Below, in pieces: positions 10,142-18,924 of a stretch of 64,000 bases of DNA. Both the position numbers and the translations under genes were made by a program. This DNA comes from Ureibacillus acetophenoni (lineage in GTDB: Bacteria > Bacillota > Bacilli > Bacillales_A > Planococcaceae): contig NZ_OBQC01000006.1 in NCBI RefSeq assembly GCF_900220965.1, forward strand, positions 119,003 through 183,002. Direction: 5' to 3'. The notes beneath the pieces were generated by a model. That model was not told where the DNA came from and did not search any database. It worked only from the letters and a program-made list of their open reading frames with translations. The first letter of the stretch is position 1. The number at the start of each line of letters is the position of its first letter.

Positions 10142-10603
10142 TTACTTTATAGAAACTGCAGGTAACGTTCTCTCTGTTTCAAGCAAAGTCTTTAAGTTAC
10201 TAAGGATTGCTGGCCATCCATTATTAATCCCTTGAAAACCTGAGTTTTCATCGTAAAAGTCAGTTGGTAGAAGAAATTCATGTTTTAATGTTAACTTGAC
10301 GGTTTCTTTCATTGATTGCAGAGTAAAAGTTACTTTTGGAGCTTGATCTCGTTCAGTATGATCCTCTACCCAAAGAAATGTATAAGATAGTCGTTGACAA
10401 GGCTCATAGTTTACTAAAACTCCATGATCAGTTAAAATGTCTTCTTCATCATGGAATGTAACCGGTGATCCCTTTTTCCAATCCGATTGAATCTTTCTAC
10501 CAAACCAATATTCTTGCGTATAATCCTTATTAGTAAGTGCATCCCATAACTTTTCTGGAGTCGTTCCAATGTAAGTTACATAACTAAACGTTGAGTAGCT
10601 CAT
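10142..10603 (-). CDS. SRPBCC/AHSA1-family protein
   Basis: 153 aa with the START/AHSA1 helix-grip fold pattern: an early YIGTTPEKLWDALT motif, EYWFGRKI, then PKVTFTLQ and a C-terminal GWPAILSNLKTLLETE helix. Such proteins bind hydrophobic ligands in a deep cavity and are often paired with ArsR-type regulators, though none is adjacent here. The start is set by AGGAGG six nt before the ATG at 10603; the longer frame lacks an RBS. The ligand is unknown. Confidence 0.82.
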   Translation of the reverse strand: MSYSTFSYVTYIGTTPEKLWDALTNKDYTQEYWFGRKIQSDWKKGSPVTFHDEEDILTDHGVLVNYEPCQRLSYTFLWVEDHTERDQAPKVTFTLQSMKETVKLTLKHEFLLPTDFYDENSGFQGINNGWPAILSNLKTLLETERTLPAVSIK

Positions 10604-10691
10604 TTCTATCCTCCTATTAACTATCTTCATTTCATACTACATGGCAACTTTCTTATCATCGAATTTCATTCACTAGACGAAATCGTTATAC

Positions 10692-10737
10692 GACATAACC
10701 ATAATTATGTGCAATTGCACATAATTATGGTTATGTC
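10692..10737. repeat. Perfect 46-bp palindrome with no spacer
   Basis: From GACATAACC to GGTTATGTC every base pairs with its mirror (centre CAATTG). Outside it a C/C mismatch is followed by a further ATA/TAT match. There is no T-run, so it is a poor terminator. It lies in the 309-bp gap between two divergent genes and could be a dimeric regulator site or a hairpin. I see nothing else in this gap apart from a candidate promoter region near 10870. Confidence 0.85.
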
Positions 10738-10912
10738 CTATGTTAAATACGTTAATACGAAGTTTTGAGAAAAATAATTCAACGACATTATTTTTTCAGA
10801 TCAAATCAGTTTCTCTTTATTGTCAAACTTCAGAAATAACTATCATCCTTCGAAAACTTCCTTTATTCTAGTATAAAGGGTTTTGTAAATTTTTTGAAGA
10901 AATGAGTGAAAT

Positions 10913-11875
10913 GTGTTGAAAGAACGTTATCTTTGGATAGGTCTTTTTATTGTGCTATGTAGTATGGTTGGTAACGAATTATATTTTCAGTCAAAAAAAT
11001 TAACCGAACCAATCTTCTTACAGCATTACTATGAAACATTTGTATATGAAGGTAACCAACTTCAATTTTTCTATTTAAGTGATAAGGCTGAACCAGCTGA
11101 AGTTAGTTATGTCACTGTTAATGATGTAAAGATGAATCCAATTGAGGTTCCTTTTCCTTCATTCTGGAGCAAAGACGTGTACAGACCTGATATTAAAGAA
11201 GAATTTACCCACCATACCTTACAATCTGTAACTTTACAATTACCAACAGATAGTATTCCTGTTAATGAGGGTTCAGATGATATATGGACTTTTAACAATA
11301 TGGAAGTTACTTTTACTAATGGCAAAACGATTGAAGCAAATATCGGTGAAGTGCGTGTTTATGGGAAGTTGCAAGCTGATGATGCCCTAAAAAATACTTA
11401 TGATTCATCAAGTAACCGCAATTTTTATGAATGGTACGCAGTTGCAACAGAGCCATTAACAATTGATGGTATATCAATTCCTTTCTCTGAGCAGGTTGGA
11501 ACAGATCTTTACCTTAAATTGTTTTTCGAGCCTAAAATAACTACTCAAGTTGATATCGATACCTATTCAAAGATACCAGATTGGTATAACGAGAAATTTT
11601 TGTCTGATATGCTTTTAGATGATTTGGAGGGTGTTTCTCTAAATGATGAGCTATTTCCGATCCATTTAAGTGAGTCGGATTACATGAAACTGTATATGTA
11701 TTTTAGTCCTGAGAGCAAACTTGCATTTGATTTCAATATTACGATTTATGGTACCACAGATGATGGCGAGCCTTTTGAATATGCAGTCCCTATTAACTCT
11801 AGTAATCGTCCTTCCCTAACAGAAGAGGACGTTAACAAAATCATCGAAAAACAGACGGGAGGTTTAAATCAGTAA
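10913..11875 (+). CDS. Membrane-anchored extracytoplasmic protein, unknown function
   Basis: 320 aa. One N-terminal hydrophobic helix (about 6-22) is followed by a soluble domain rich in beta-type segments and acidic residues. There is no convincing lipobox or enzyme motif. The GTG (10913) or TTG (10916) start is ambiguous because the RBS is weak; a stop codon lies just upstream in frame. Its stop overlaps the next start (TAATG), so the two products are probably made together. It may be a surface or sensor protein with its membrane partner. Confidence 0.65.
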   Translation: MLKERYLWIGLFIVLCSMVGNELYFQSKKLTEPIFLQHYYETFVYEGNQLQFFYLSDKAEPAEVSYVTVNDVKMNPIEVPFPSFWSKDVYRPDIKEEFTHHTLQSVTLQLPTDSIPVNEGSDDIWTFNNMEVTFTNGKTIEANIGEVRVYGKLQADDALKNTYDSSSNRNFYEWYAVATEPLTIDGISIPFSEQVGTDLYLKLFFEPKITTQVDIDTYSKIPDWYNEKFLSDMLLDDLEGVSLNDELFPIHLSESDYMKLYMYFSPESKLAFDFNITIYGTTDDGEPFEYAVPINSSNRPSLTEEDVNKIIEKQTGGLNQ

Positions 11876-12411
11876 TGAGTCCGATTTTCCGTAAGATTTT
11901 TTGGGGCTATATCCTAACGATCTTTGATATACGAATCTTCATTGATATACTCATAGATCCTATCGGTTATTATTTGATCTACTCAGGAATTAAGCAATTA
12001 ATAAATAAATTTCCAATTGGCAATAAATCAAAATATGTATCCCTAGCATTGATATTCTATTCAATCCCTTCCATCTTTTATGAAGATACTCTAAATGATT
12101 GGGATTGGTATTATGGGATTTTTTCATTGATGGATTTAATTTTAGTGTTTTATCTATTCCAGCTTATTATTGAAATTGCAAAAGCTGCTAATGATCCATC
12201 ATTTGAAAAGCGTTCCTTATGGACTGGTAGAATCTATTTCATTAACATTTTTATCATATACTTGTTTTCAAGTTTCCTCCCGAATATTCCATTAAATAAT
12301 TCATTGATTTTCATTTCTATTATCATTCTTTTGTCCACTCTCGTATTAGAAATTATGTTCCTTGTTTTACTCTGGGCAACAAGGAATTTATATGTAAAGC
12401 TTGATGAATAA
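11875..12411 (+). CDS. Polytopic membrane protein coupled to the preceding gene
   Basis: 178 aa, about five hydrophobic segments, with a short cytoplasmic stretch NDPSFEKRS before the last two. GGGAGG lies 9 nt before the ATG inside the end of the previous gene, and the stop and start overlap by one base. No family recognised. The helix-DPIGYYLIYSGIKQL-helix region resembles generic small membrane proteins. It is probably a partner of the 320-aa protein. Confidence 0.65.
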   Translation: MSPIFRKIFWGYILTIFDIRIFIDILIDPIGYYLIYSGIKQLINKFPIGNKSKYVSLALIFYSIPSIFYEDTLNDWDWYYGIFSLMDLILVFYLFQLIIEIAKAANDPSFEKRSLWTGRIYFINIFIIYLFSSFLPNIPLNNSLIFISIIILLSTLVLEIMFLVLLWATRNLYVKLDE

Positions 12412-12430
12412 CCGTTCATCGAGCTTTTTT
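12397..12430 (+). terminator. Terminator of the 10913-12411 operon
   Basis: An AAGCTTGATGAA stem (one G-T pair) overlaps the stop codon and is followed by TTTTTT. Confidence 0.85.
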
Positions 12431-12497
12431 CGTAATATTCTATGAACCGCATTTATAATTCTAGGTGGTATCATTATAGAAAAATATCAAAATAGTA

Positions 12498-12526
12498 TTG
12501 CGTATATCAAATTTATATTATATAAT
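12498..12526 (+). promoter_or_regulatory. SigA-type promoter of the SRP RNA
   Basis: TTGCGT (12498-12503), a 17-nt spacer and a perfect TATAAT (12521-12526), placed about 8 nt before the expected RNA start. Confidence 0.8.
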
Positions 12527-12533
12527 TACATTA

Positions 12534-12807
12534 CTTGTCCGTGCTAGTTGGGGAGGTAGCGGTGCCCTGTAACTCGCAATCCGCTATAGCGAGAATGAAG
12601 CCCTTTTCTAGGTTGTCTGTATTGTAGTGCCTGCCTATTACACGTAGTGTTGACGGTCGGGTCCCGCGCAATGAGTACCCATGAACCATGTCAGGTCCGG
12701 AAGGAAGCAGCATTAAGTGGAGTTTACTCATGTGCCGTGGGGTAGCCTAACCTGAGCTGGCGATAATAGTAACGACTATGAGCGACTATCGAAAAAAGGT
12801 GCACGGT
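12534..12807 (+). ncRNA. scr: Signal recognition particle RNA (large, Bacillus type)
   Basis: About 270-nt SRP RNA that pairs with Ffh to target secretory and membrane proteins. The universally conserved domain IV is visible near 12684-12715 (ACCATGTCAGGTCCGG, GGAAGGAAGCAGCA). The 5' GTGCTAG...GGGGAGGTAGCGGTGCCC and the 3' GGTGCACGG segments match the Alu domain of the B. subtilis scRNA. A perfect promoter lies upstream and a terminator downstream. Ends are estimated by similarity to memory of the B. subtilis RNA. Confidence 0.95.
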
Positions 12808-12834
12808 CATAGAATACATAAATATTACGATCTC

Positions 12835-12871
12835 AAACAAAATCAACCCTATGTTGGTTTTGTTTTTTTAT
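12835..12871 (+). terminator. Terminator after SRP RNA
   Basis: An AACAAAATCAAC stem with one G-T pair and a 5-nt loop, then a run of seven Ts. Confidence 0.85.
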
Positions 12872-12875
12872 ATTT

Positions 12876-12918
12876 AAAAAGCAATTTCAACCTATTTATA
12901 ATGTTGAAATTGCTTTTA
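12876..12918. terminator. Second terminator, mainly for the 12921 gene
   Basis: A perfect 15-bp stem (AAAAGCAATTTCAAC) flanked by A/T runs on both sides. It backs up the SRP terminator and ends the convergent minus-strand gene. Confidence 0.85.
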
Positions 12919-12920
12919 AT

Positions 12921-13262
12921 TTACTCTTGTTTATCATCTTTACTCGCAATTTTTTTAGTAATACCACGGTAAATTTGAGTATACATCGTCCCTTGAACGA
13001 CATGGTCTAAGAAAAAGTTTCCTACTAACTTTAAGTATTCATCATCGTCATACATTTTTCTGTTTTGAATTTCCATCTCTGCTAAACTATCGTAAGTCGC
13101 ATGAATTGCGTAAGTATAATCATGACCAGTAATAGGAATTAACACTTCCACCGAATGATCATATGTTTCGTTTCGATACTTCTTAATCTCCTGCAAATTT
13201 TCGATAGCCTCTTTAAATTTCTCTTGCTTAATCTGAAAGGTTTGATAAACATATACAGGCAT
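12921..13262 (-). CDS. Hypothetical protein, possible dimeric alpha/beta-barrel fold
   Basis: 113 aa, starting MPVYVYQTFQIKQEKFKEAIENLQEIKKY. The beta-strand, helix, beta-strand order with a second half IHATYDSLAEMEIQNRKMYDDDEYLKLV is suggestive of NIPSNAP/monooxygenase-like ferredoxin folds, but no diagnostic motif is present. A GAAGGAG RBS precedes the ATG. Monocistronic. Confidence 0.65.
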   Translation of the reverse strand: MPVYVYQTFQIKQEKFKEAIENLQEIKKYRNETYDHSVEVLIPITGHDYTYAIHATYDSLAEMEIQNRKMYDDDEYLKLVGNFFLDHVVQGTMYTQIYRGITKKIASKDDKQE

Positions 13263-13372
13263 TACTTTGACTCCTTCTCACATTTAACTAATATATTTCA
13301 TATTTTGTCCTACCTTGGCCAAGCAGTGAATAGGATGGTATAAACGATTTTTTCACTTAAGGAGTTTACAAT

Positions 13373-13999
13373 ATGACTACTTTTCTTGGTTATATCTTTC
13401 TTGGGATTTCCCTTGCTGCTCCAATTGGTCCCATTAATGCCGCCCAGCTAACAAAAGGAATCTACGGTGGCTTTTTCCATGCTTGGGTACTTGGATTAGG
13501 TGCAATGTTAGCTGATGCATTTTATATGCTCATCGTGTATTTAGGTGTGTCACAATTTCTTGAAACAGCGTTTATGCAAACATTACTTTGGTCGTTTGGA
13601 TGTTTTGTACTCATTTATACTGGTGTTGATAGTATTATGAGTGCCAAAAAAGAAGTTGAATTAAAATACATTAAGGGAAGAACTTTAAAGAAATCTTTCC
13701 TTTATGGGTTTTTATTATCTCTTACAAATCCGTTATCAATTCTTTTTTGGCTAGGTATATTTGGATCGGTTCTTGTTGAGACCGTTTCAACTTATGATAT
13801 GAATCATGTCATTTTATACAGCTTAGCGATCTTTGTTGGTTTATTTATTTGGGATGTTACTATGGCGTTTGTTGCAAGTAGTTTCAGGAGATTACTTAAA
13901 ACGAAAGTGTTAGGGTTAATATCAATTATTTCAGGTCTTTCACTTATTGGATTCGGCTTATATTTTGGTGTACAAGCTATCCGATTAATGTTTTTCTAA
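13373..13999 (+). CDS. LysE-family amino-acid exporter
   Basis: 208 aa, six hydrophobic helices. The family start FLGISLAAPIGPINAAQLTKGI is present with the conserved Gly-Pro, as is the TNPLSILFWLGIFG motif. These proteins export amino acids or small metabolites at the plasma membrane; the substrate cannot be read from sequence. An AAGGAG RBS precedes the ATG. Its stop overlaps that of the convergent APC permease by 4 nt, leaving no room for a terminator between them. Confidence 0.88.
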   Translation: MTTFLGYIFLGISLAAPIGPINAAQLTKGIYGGFFHAWVLGLGAMLADAFYMLIVYLGVSQFLETAFMQTLLWSFGCFVLIYTGVDSIMSAKKEVELKYIKGRTLKKSFLYGFLLSLTNPLSILFWLGIFGSVLVETVSTYDMNHVILYSLAIFVGLFIWDVTMAFVASSFRRLLKTKVLGLISIISGLSLIGFGLYFGVQAIRLMFF

Positions 14000-15363
14000 T
14001 AAATACCTTTAGGAAATTCTTTCGTTTTCTTTTTACTCCCTTTTTTCATAAAGAGAATGACGATGAGTACAATGGCAATAAAGACTATACTAACAAAAAA
14101 CCCAATACGGTTTGTCCCATCTAGTATGGTGCCACTTACTGCAAGTAAGATTAAGAACATTGCAAGAAATCTTTTAATATGATCAAATTTCGTTGCTTTT
14201 ATTAGTTTAGGAAACGAAACAAGTATGAAAAACCAATTGTAAATGAGCATCAATCCAGCCGCTGTTGTAATATATTCGTATACTCGATCTGGGACAAGCC
14301 TTGAAATTATTATGGAAAGTATTAATACTGAAATTGTTAATGCTAAAGCAAACGGAGGTACTTTTAATTTTCCTTTCTTAGCAAAAACCTTTGGTGCATC
14401 CCCATCCTCTGCCATAGTTAGTAACATACTTGTTACAGCAAATAATGAAGCTGCCATTGTAGAAAAGCCTGCAATAATAATAGCTCCTATAAATACATGT
14501 GGGAAAAATGCCAAATTATATTTTGCAAGAGCAATAACGAATGGACTTTCTTGCGCATTAAACTGATCAAACGATGCAAAACCTGATGCTAAAAAAATTG
14601 AAATTAAATAGATAGACGTTAATATGATGAGCATGACGGTTGTTGATTTAATGACTTCATTTTTATTTTGAAGTCTCATGGAGAGTATTCCCATGATCTC
14701 GATACCGCCAAATGCATAAAACCCAAATATTAATGATGTCCATAATCCAATGATTCCATTGGCGAAAAGCGAATCCATTGAGTTCGGTAAAGTAAAATCA
14801 GTAATCTTACCGCCAAAGTTTCCAAATAAAATTAAAATCGCTAATATGATGAACATAAAGATTGCTGCTACTTTCATAACTGCAAAAATGTTCTCTACTC
14901 GTTCAAAACCTTTCGTACCTATTAGGACAACGATAATACCAAGGGTTGCATATATTGATGCTAATATCCACAAAGGGATTTGTGGAAACCAAAATCGAGT
15001 GAGTAAAGAAAGTGCTGTTAGCTGACTGCCAGCAATCAACATTTCGGAAAACCAATATACCCAACCACTACTAAATCCAGCCCAACGACCATACGCCTTT
15101 TTGGCATAAGTACGAAATGAACCTTTTTGTGGGTCCTGTATGAACATTTTTCCTAAAATTTCTGAGACAATCATTGCTGTTAATCCAGCTAATATAAATG
15201 CAATAAAAAAGGAAGGACCAGTTTTAAATATTCCAATACCTGAACCTAGAAAATAGCCTGTACCAATTGTACAGCCAACACCAATTAGGGAAAGTTGCCA
15301 CCATTTTAACTTACCTTCACCATTCTTCTCACTCTTCCCTCCAACACGTGCTGGGATTTCCAT
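13996..15363 (-). CDS. APC-family amino-acid permease
   Basis: 455 aa, 12 predicted membrane helices, with the helix-1 motif GVGCTIGTGYFLGSGIGI (unwound substrate-binding segment) and a conserved EILGKM...GSFRTYAKKAYGRWAGFSSGWVYW region as in the amino-acid transporter family of bacilli. It probably imports a neutral amino acid by proton symport. GAGGGAG precedes the ATG. It is convergent with lysE-like 13373 with overlapping stops. Confidence 0.88.
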   Translation of the reverse strand: MEIPARVGGKSEKNGEGKLKWWQLSLIGVGCTIGTGYFLGSGIGIFKTGPSFFIAFILAGLTAMIVSEILGKMFIQDPQKGSFRTYAKKAYGRWAGFSSGWVYWFSEMLIAGSQLTALSLLTRFWFPQIPLWILASIYATLGIIVVLIGTKGFERVENIFAVMKVAAIFMFIILAILILFGNFGGKITDFTLPNSMDSLFANGIIGLWTSLIFGFYAFGGIEIMGILSMRLQNKNEVIKSTTVMLIILTSIYLISIFLASGFASFDQFNAQESPFVIALAKYNLAFFPHVFIGAIIIAGFSTMAASLFAVTSMLLTMAEDGDAPKVFAKKGKLKVPPFALALTISVLILSIIISRLVPDRVYEYITTAAGLMLIYNWFFILVSFPKLIKATKFDHIKRFLAMFLILLAVSGTILDGTNRIGFFVSIVFIAIVLIVILFMKKGSKKKTKEFPKGIY

Positions 15364-15437
15364 TAAAAACTCCCTCCCTTAAATTCCTACTTATTATGGG
15401 CGTGAAATATTAGTTTATACAGGGAGCGGAGGACAAT

Positions 15438-15467
15438 AAAAATAGACCCTAACCGGGTCTATTTTTA
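15438..15467 (-). terminator. Terminator of the first csp gene
   Basis: AAAAATAGACCC pairs with its complement around a short loop; T-run in the minus direction. Confidence 0.88.
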
Positions 15468-15469
15468 CG

Positions 15470-15670
15470 TTAAGCTTTTTGAACGTTTTTAGCTTGTGGT
15501 CCACGTTCTCCATCTTCTATTTCAAAAGTAACGTTTTGTCCTTCTTCTAATGATTTGAATCCTTCACTTTGAATACTTGAGAAATGTACGAATACATCAT
15601 CTCCACCTTCACGTTCGATGAATCCAAATCCTTTTTCAGAGTTAAACCATTTCACCTTACCATGTTCCAT
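15470..15670 (-). CDS. csp: CspA-family cold-shock protein
   Basis: 66-aa single OB-fold RNA chaperone. RNP1 is KGFGFIE and RNP2 is VFVHF; the usual start [15 protein letters not shown] is present. A strong AAGGGGAGG lies before the ATG. A second paralogue is at 43049. The leader is short (the preceding terminator is at 15770), unlike the long thermosensing leader of some csp genes. Confidence 0.95.
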   Translation of the reverse strand: MEHGKVKWFNSEKGFGFIEREGGDDVFVHFSSIQSEGFKSLEEGQNVTFEIEDGERGPQAKNVQKA

Positions 15671-15729
15671 ACTAAATGCCTCCCCTTGCTGTAATAATCC
15701 ATAAGGTTTTTGTTAAAGCTAAAATATAA

Positions 15730-15770
15730 AACCCTAATAGACACTTATAAATAAGTGTACTCTTAGGGTT
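15730..15770 (-). terminator. Terminator of the small spore-protein gene
   Basis: Nested stems AACCCTAA/TTAGGGTT and ACACTTA/TAAGTGT, followed on the minus strand by TTTTATATTTT. Confidence 0.8.
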
Positions 15771-15804
15771 CTGTCTGAGGAATTAAGTTTTGTCTTAATG
15801 TAAA

Positions 15805-15975
15805 TTAACAGTCTTCGCAGTCAACATTGTTATCATTGTTCTTATTATTGCGATTAATATTTACTTCCTCAGCGAACTCTTCTCGGTTAGCACGCTGTCT
15901 GTTTGCATTTTGGTTTTGATTTTGTTGTTTCGTTTTGTTTTGTGTTTTGTTGTTTTTATGCTTATTGCTTCCCAC
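15805..15975 (-). CDS. Small Asn/Gln-rich protein, probable gamma-type SASP-like spore protein
   Basis: 56 aa from a GTG start at 15975 chosen because GGAGGTGAT lies immediately upstream; the longer frame to 16080 has no RBS. It is almost all Asn, Gln, Lys and Arg, with the segment REEFAEEVNINRNN resembling the EFASETNV core of gamma-type small acid-soluble spore proteins, which serve as amino-acid stores in spores. The tail NVDCEDC with two Cys is unusual for SASPs. The family assignment is tentative. Confidence 0.6.
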   Translation of the reverse strand: MGSNKHKNNKTQNKTKQQNQNQNANRQRANREEFAEEVNINRNNKNNDNNVDCEDC

Positions 15976-16125
15976 AATATCACCTCCATCACTCTTATTT
16001 TGAGTTAAGGGAGGTTTTTTATCCGCAAAAGGGCGGTTGGAATTATTGCTACTCTTACTGAATATACACAGTAAGTACAATTAAAATCAGTGATTCCGTT
16101 CCTAACCTTTATTAGTAAAAAAATT

Positions 16126-17301
16126 CTAATTAGTAATTGTATCCTTCTTACCATGTAACAAATAGTATATACCTGTGGACACTAACACTAAGATTCCCAA
16201 ACTAATATATAGATTACTGTAAGTTGTTAATGGAAGAATCAAACCAAGTAAATATGGTCCAAATCCAAGTCCAGCATCAAGAAATATGAAGAACGTTGAC
16301 GTCGCAAGTCCCATTCGTTCAGGTGGTGTTAACTTAATGGCGATTGCTTGTGTACAGGATTGCATATTACCAAACCCTAAGCCAATTAATGCACCGGATA
16401 ATAGTAAAGTGAAGCTATTGTTAGAAAAACCTAACAGTATCATACCTGCTGTAAATATAATAAAGGCTGGATACATAACGTAATTTGCACCCTTCAAATC
16501 CATTAATCGCCCTGTAAATGGTCTTGAAATTAACACGGCTATCGAATAAACAAGAAAGAAGAAACTAGCTGTTTCCACTAAATTAATTTCAATCGCATAA
16601 AAATTAATAAAAGAAAGAACACTTGAATAACACAAAGCTAACATTAGTGTAATAACTGCTATTGGAACTGCCTTTGGTTCAACAAACTGAGAAAGTTTAA
16701 AGCCTTTAATATCAGTTGCTTTTGATGAATTTGTAAGTAATGGCACGTTCACAAAAAATGTAGTAATTACACTATTGACCCCTAATACTAGACATAAACT
16801 AAAGATCATATTTGTTGATGTGTATTGAGTCATTAATAGACCAAGGAAAGGACCGATGGCAGTAGCTAAAGTTGAGCTCATGCTGTAATATCCGATTCCT
16901 TCTCCTTTACGAGTTTTTGGAATGATTTGCGCAACAATCGTACCAGTCGCAGTACTTGCGATTCCCAACGCAATCCCATGTAAAAACCTTGTAAAAATTA
17001 GAAAGGCAATGCCAAAATGTATGTAATAAAGTGAAGTCGTTAAAAGATAAAAAACTAATCCAATAAATAAAGTTTTCTTCAAACCTATTGAATTAATACT
17101 TCTCCCTATGAATAGCCTTCCTACTAACGCCCCTACAATAAATATCCCAGTCACAAGGCCAGCTTCACTTGTTGAAGCTTGGTATTCTTCTACTGCATAA
17201 ACACCTATAATTACTATTAATAAATAAAAAACTAGCGCTAACAAAAAATTTATAGTGGATATAATAATAAAATCCTTTGTCCACAATTGCTCTTTTTTCA
17301 C
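16126..17301 (-). CDS. MFS transporter, 12 TM
   Basis: 391 aa, 12 hydrophobic helices, with the MFS motif A-like loop GRLFIGRSINSIGLKKTLFIG between helices 2 and 3 and the motif C-like glycine-rich helix 5 (SSTLATAIGPFLGLLM). It belongs to the drug/sugar proton antiporter group (YhhS/YfkL-like by general pattern). Substrate unknown. No RBS stronger than AAGGGTTAAAAGTG was seen before the ATG. Confidence 0.85.
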   Translation of the reverse strand: MKKEQLWTKDFIIISTINFLLALVFYLLIVIIGVYAVEEYQASTSEAGLVTGIFIVGALVGRLFIGRSINSIGLKKTLFIGLVFYLLTTSLYYIHFGIAFLIFTRFLHGIALGIASTATGTIVAQIIPKTRKGEGIGYYSMSSTLATAIGPFLGLLMTQYTSTNMIFSLCLVLGVNSVITTFFVNVPLLTNSSKATDIKGFKLSQFVEPKAVPIAVITLMLALCYSSVLSFINFYAIEINLVETASFFFLVYSIAVLISRPFTGRLMDLKGANYVMYPAFIIFTAGMILLGFSNNSFTLLLSGALIGLGFGNMQSCTQAIAIKLTPPERMGLATSTFFIFLDAGLGFGPYLLGLILPLTTYSNLYISLGILVLVSTGIYYLLHGKKDTITN

Positions 17302-17422
17302 TTTTAACCCTTCAATCTCTATCTTTTTTGTACGATTTAATTATGAAGGTAACTATATTGCTCCTTGTTCAATATGTCAAGATATCTATAGGAATAATCG
17401 CAGATTTTAATTTTATGCAATT

Positions 17423-17457
17423 AAAAAATGCGTTAATTCATTGCTGAACTAACGCAG
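17423..17457 (-). terminator. Terminator of the DUF2935 gene
   Basis: A TGCGTTAATTCA stem with its near-perfect complement, then TTTTTT on the minus strand. Confidence 0.85.
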
Positions 17458-17468
17458 GGTTTCGATAT

Positions 17469-18257
17469 TTATCTTGCATTCAAATGAGCTTCATACATAT
17501 CAATAATTTCTAAGAATCTTTCAGCTTCTCTAAATGTATGGTCCGCAAGGAGTGGATGAATGTTACTCTTAATACGACATTCCTCAATTAATTCTCTCGC
17601 TTGTTTCTTAAAGTCCCTTAAAGATTTAGTAGATACTTTATTTTGATCTAACATTTGCCCTAATATTGGTCTTGTTTCAGATTGGGGTCTCATCGAATCT
17701 AAATCTTGTGCTTGGAATAACAATTGGTCAAAGTCATGACTAAATTCCCTTGCCTGTGCTACTAATTTTCTTTCAGACGGGTCTAACAGGTGACCAATGA
17801 ACTTAGCATGATCTGCCATAATCTTAAGGAAGAAAACATTTTCTTTAATAATATCATCAGGTTTTGGTGCTAATACCCCTTCATTGAGTTCCTTTAACCT
17901 TCTAGCAAAGTATGCGGCTTCCCTACTTGTATGGTCCACCAGTAATGGGTAATTATTCGTTAGGATTTCACAACGTAATGTTAAGTCCAATATCTTTCTT
18001 TTAAATGCCCAAATGTGTACTGCAGCTGAGTATACTTCGGTATTAAAGGCTTGAACTGCACGTAAATCAGAGTTTAGCGAAAATCGACTTAATTTCTCTT
18101 CAATTCTTTCAAACAAATCATAGTAATATTGTGCTTCTGCTATTAAATCTTTTTGTTCATACGTAAACCCTAACTTCAAAAACAAGGAATGCTCCTTCAT
18201 GATTCTTGACCAAAACTGAATTTCATTTAGTGACCGCGCAACAATGGGATTTGCCAT
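17469..18257 (-). CDS. DUF2935 protein, duplicated helical-bundle metal-binding type
   Basis: 262 aa built from two similar all-helical halves. Each half has an E..FW..IM.EH-type first helix (EIQFWSRIMKEHSLF; FFLKIMADHAKF) and a DHT.REA helix (VDHTSREAAYF; ADHTFREAERF). The His and Glu positions suggest a ferritin-like metal site, as in the BH2358-type DUF2935 proteins. Function unknown. GGAGGGG precedes the ATG, and its promoter must lie in the 83 bp between it and the repeat array. Confidence 0.82.
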   Translation of the reverse strand: MANPIVARSLNEIQFWSRIMKEHSLFLKLGFTYEQKDLIAEAQYYYDLFERIEEKLSRFSLNSDLRAVQAFNTEVYSAAVHIWAFKRKILDLTLRCEILTNNYPLLVDHTSREAAYFARRLKELNEGVLAPKPDDIIKENVFFLKIMADHAKFIGHLLDPSERKLVAQAREFSHDFDQLLFQAQDLDSMRPQSETRPILGQMLDQNKVSTKSLRDFKKQARELIEECRIKSNIHPLLADHTFREAERFLEIIDMYEAHLNAR

Positions 18258-18340
18258 GGGGGACCCCTCCTAATTTATTTTCCTTACATGTATATGTTAG
18301 AGGCCCCTTGTCCTATTTCTTATGAATGAATTAGTCAATT

Positions 18341-18604
18341 TTACTTGCGCATTTGAAGGATTTACTTGTGAAAATGGTTGGTTTACTTGTGGATTTGAGT
18401 GGGTTACTTGCGATTTCAGAGGGGTTAATTGCAATTTTAATTTTATTTGCGAATATGGTGGATTTATTTGCGAGATTAATTGGTTTACTTGCCATTTTAG
18501 GTGGTTTACTTACGATATCCTAGAGGTAATTTGCGGTTTTATTGTTAGTTGCGATTTCTAATGATTTATTTGCGAATTCGGGGGATATACTTGCGAAAGC
18601 TTAC
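18341..18604. repeat. Degenerate TTACTTGCGA tandem array, 21/18-bp units
   Basis: Thirteen abutting units with consensus TTACTTGCGATTT plus a variable part ending GG. Unit starts are 18341, 18362, 18383, 18404, 18425 (18 nt), 18443, 18464, 18485, 18506, 18527 (18 nt), 18545, 18566 and 18587 (18 nt). Four 21-nt units plus one 18-nt unit give a 102-bp super-period, the same as the array at 31.3 kb. No spacers, no gene. An apparent plus-strand reading frame is a by-product of the 3-divisible unit. Confidence 0.9.
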
Positions 18605-18610
18605 AATAAC

Positions 18611-18647
18611 AAAAAAAATCCTATTTCCATTCAAAAATAGGATTTTA
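18611..18647 (-). terminator. Terminator of the 18645-18851 gene
   Basis: A 12-bp perfect stem (AAAATCCTATTT) flanked by an eight-base A-run (T-run on the minus strand). Confidence 0.85.
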
Positions 18648-18851
18648 ACACTTACTTATTTTTTTCACTTGTTTTTTTGTCAAACCTCGATGACTCATTT
18701 CTAACTTTAAGATTGATAAGTATTTCTTAATCTCTAAATAATGATTGAGATCCACAAGTGAACATCTATCTTTTTGTTTTTCTTTAAAAAGTTTCTTTTC
18801 TTTTTTATATTTAACATAAAGAGTCGCAAGTTCTTTATCAGTTACATTCAT
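18645..18851 (-). CDS. Small charged helical hypothetical protein
   Basis: 68 aa (MNVTDKELATLYVKYKKEKK...), predicted mostly helical with many Lys, no membrane segment. The ATG at 18851 was chosen because GGTGAT lies six nt upstream. It has its own terminator. No family recognised. Confidence 0.6.
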   Translation of the reverse strand: MNVTDKELATLYVKYKKEKKLFKEKQKDRCSLVDLNHYLEIKKYLSILKLEMSHRGLTKKQVKKISKC

Positions 18852-18924
18852 ATCTATCACCACTAGTATTATAAATCAATTAAATGAAATGTAAACATAA
18901 TGTAAAGGTAAATATAGATATTTG

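Noticed and set aside
18322..18561. 79-codon open frame on the plus strand
   Set aside because: Product of the 21/18-bp repeat, same reason as above.
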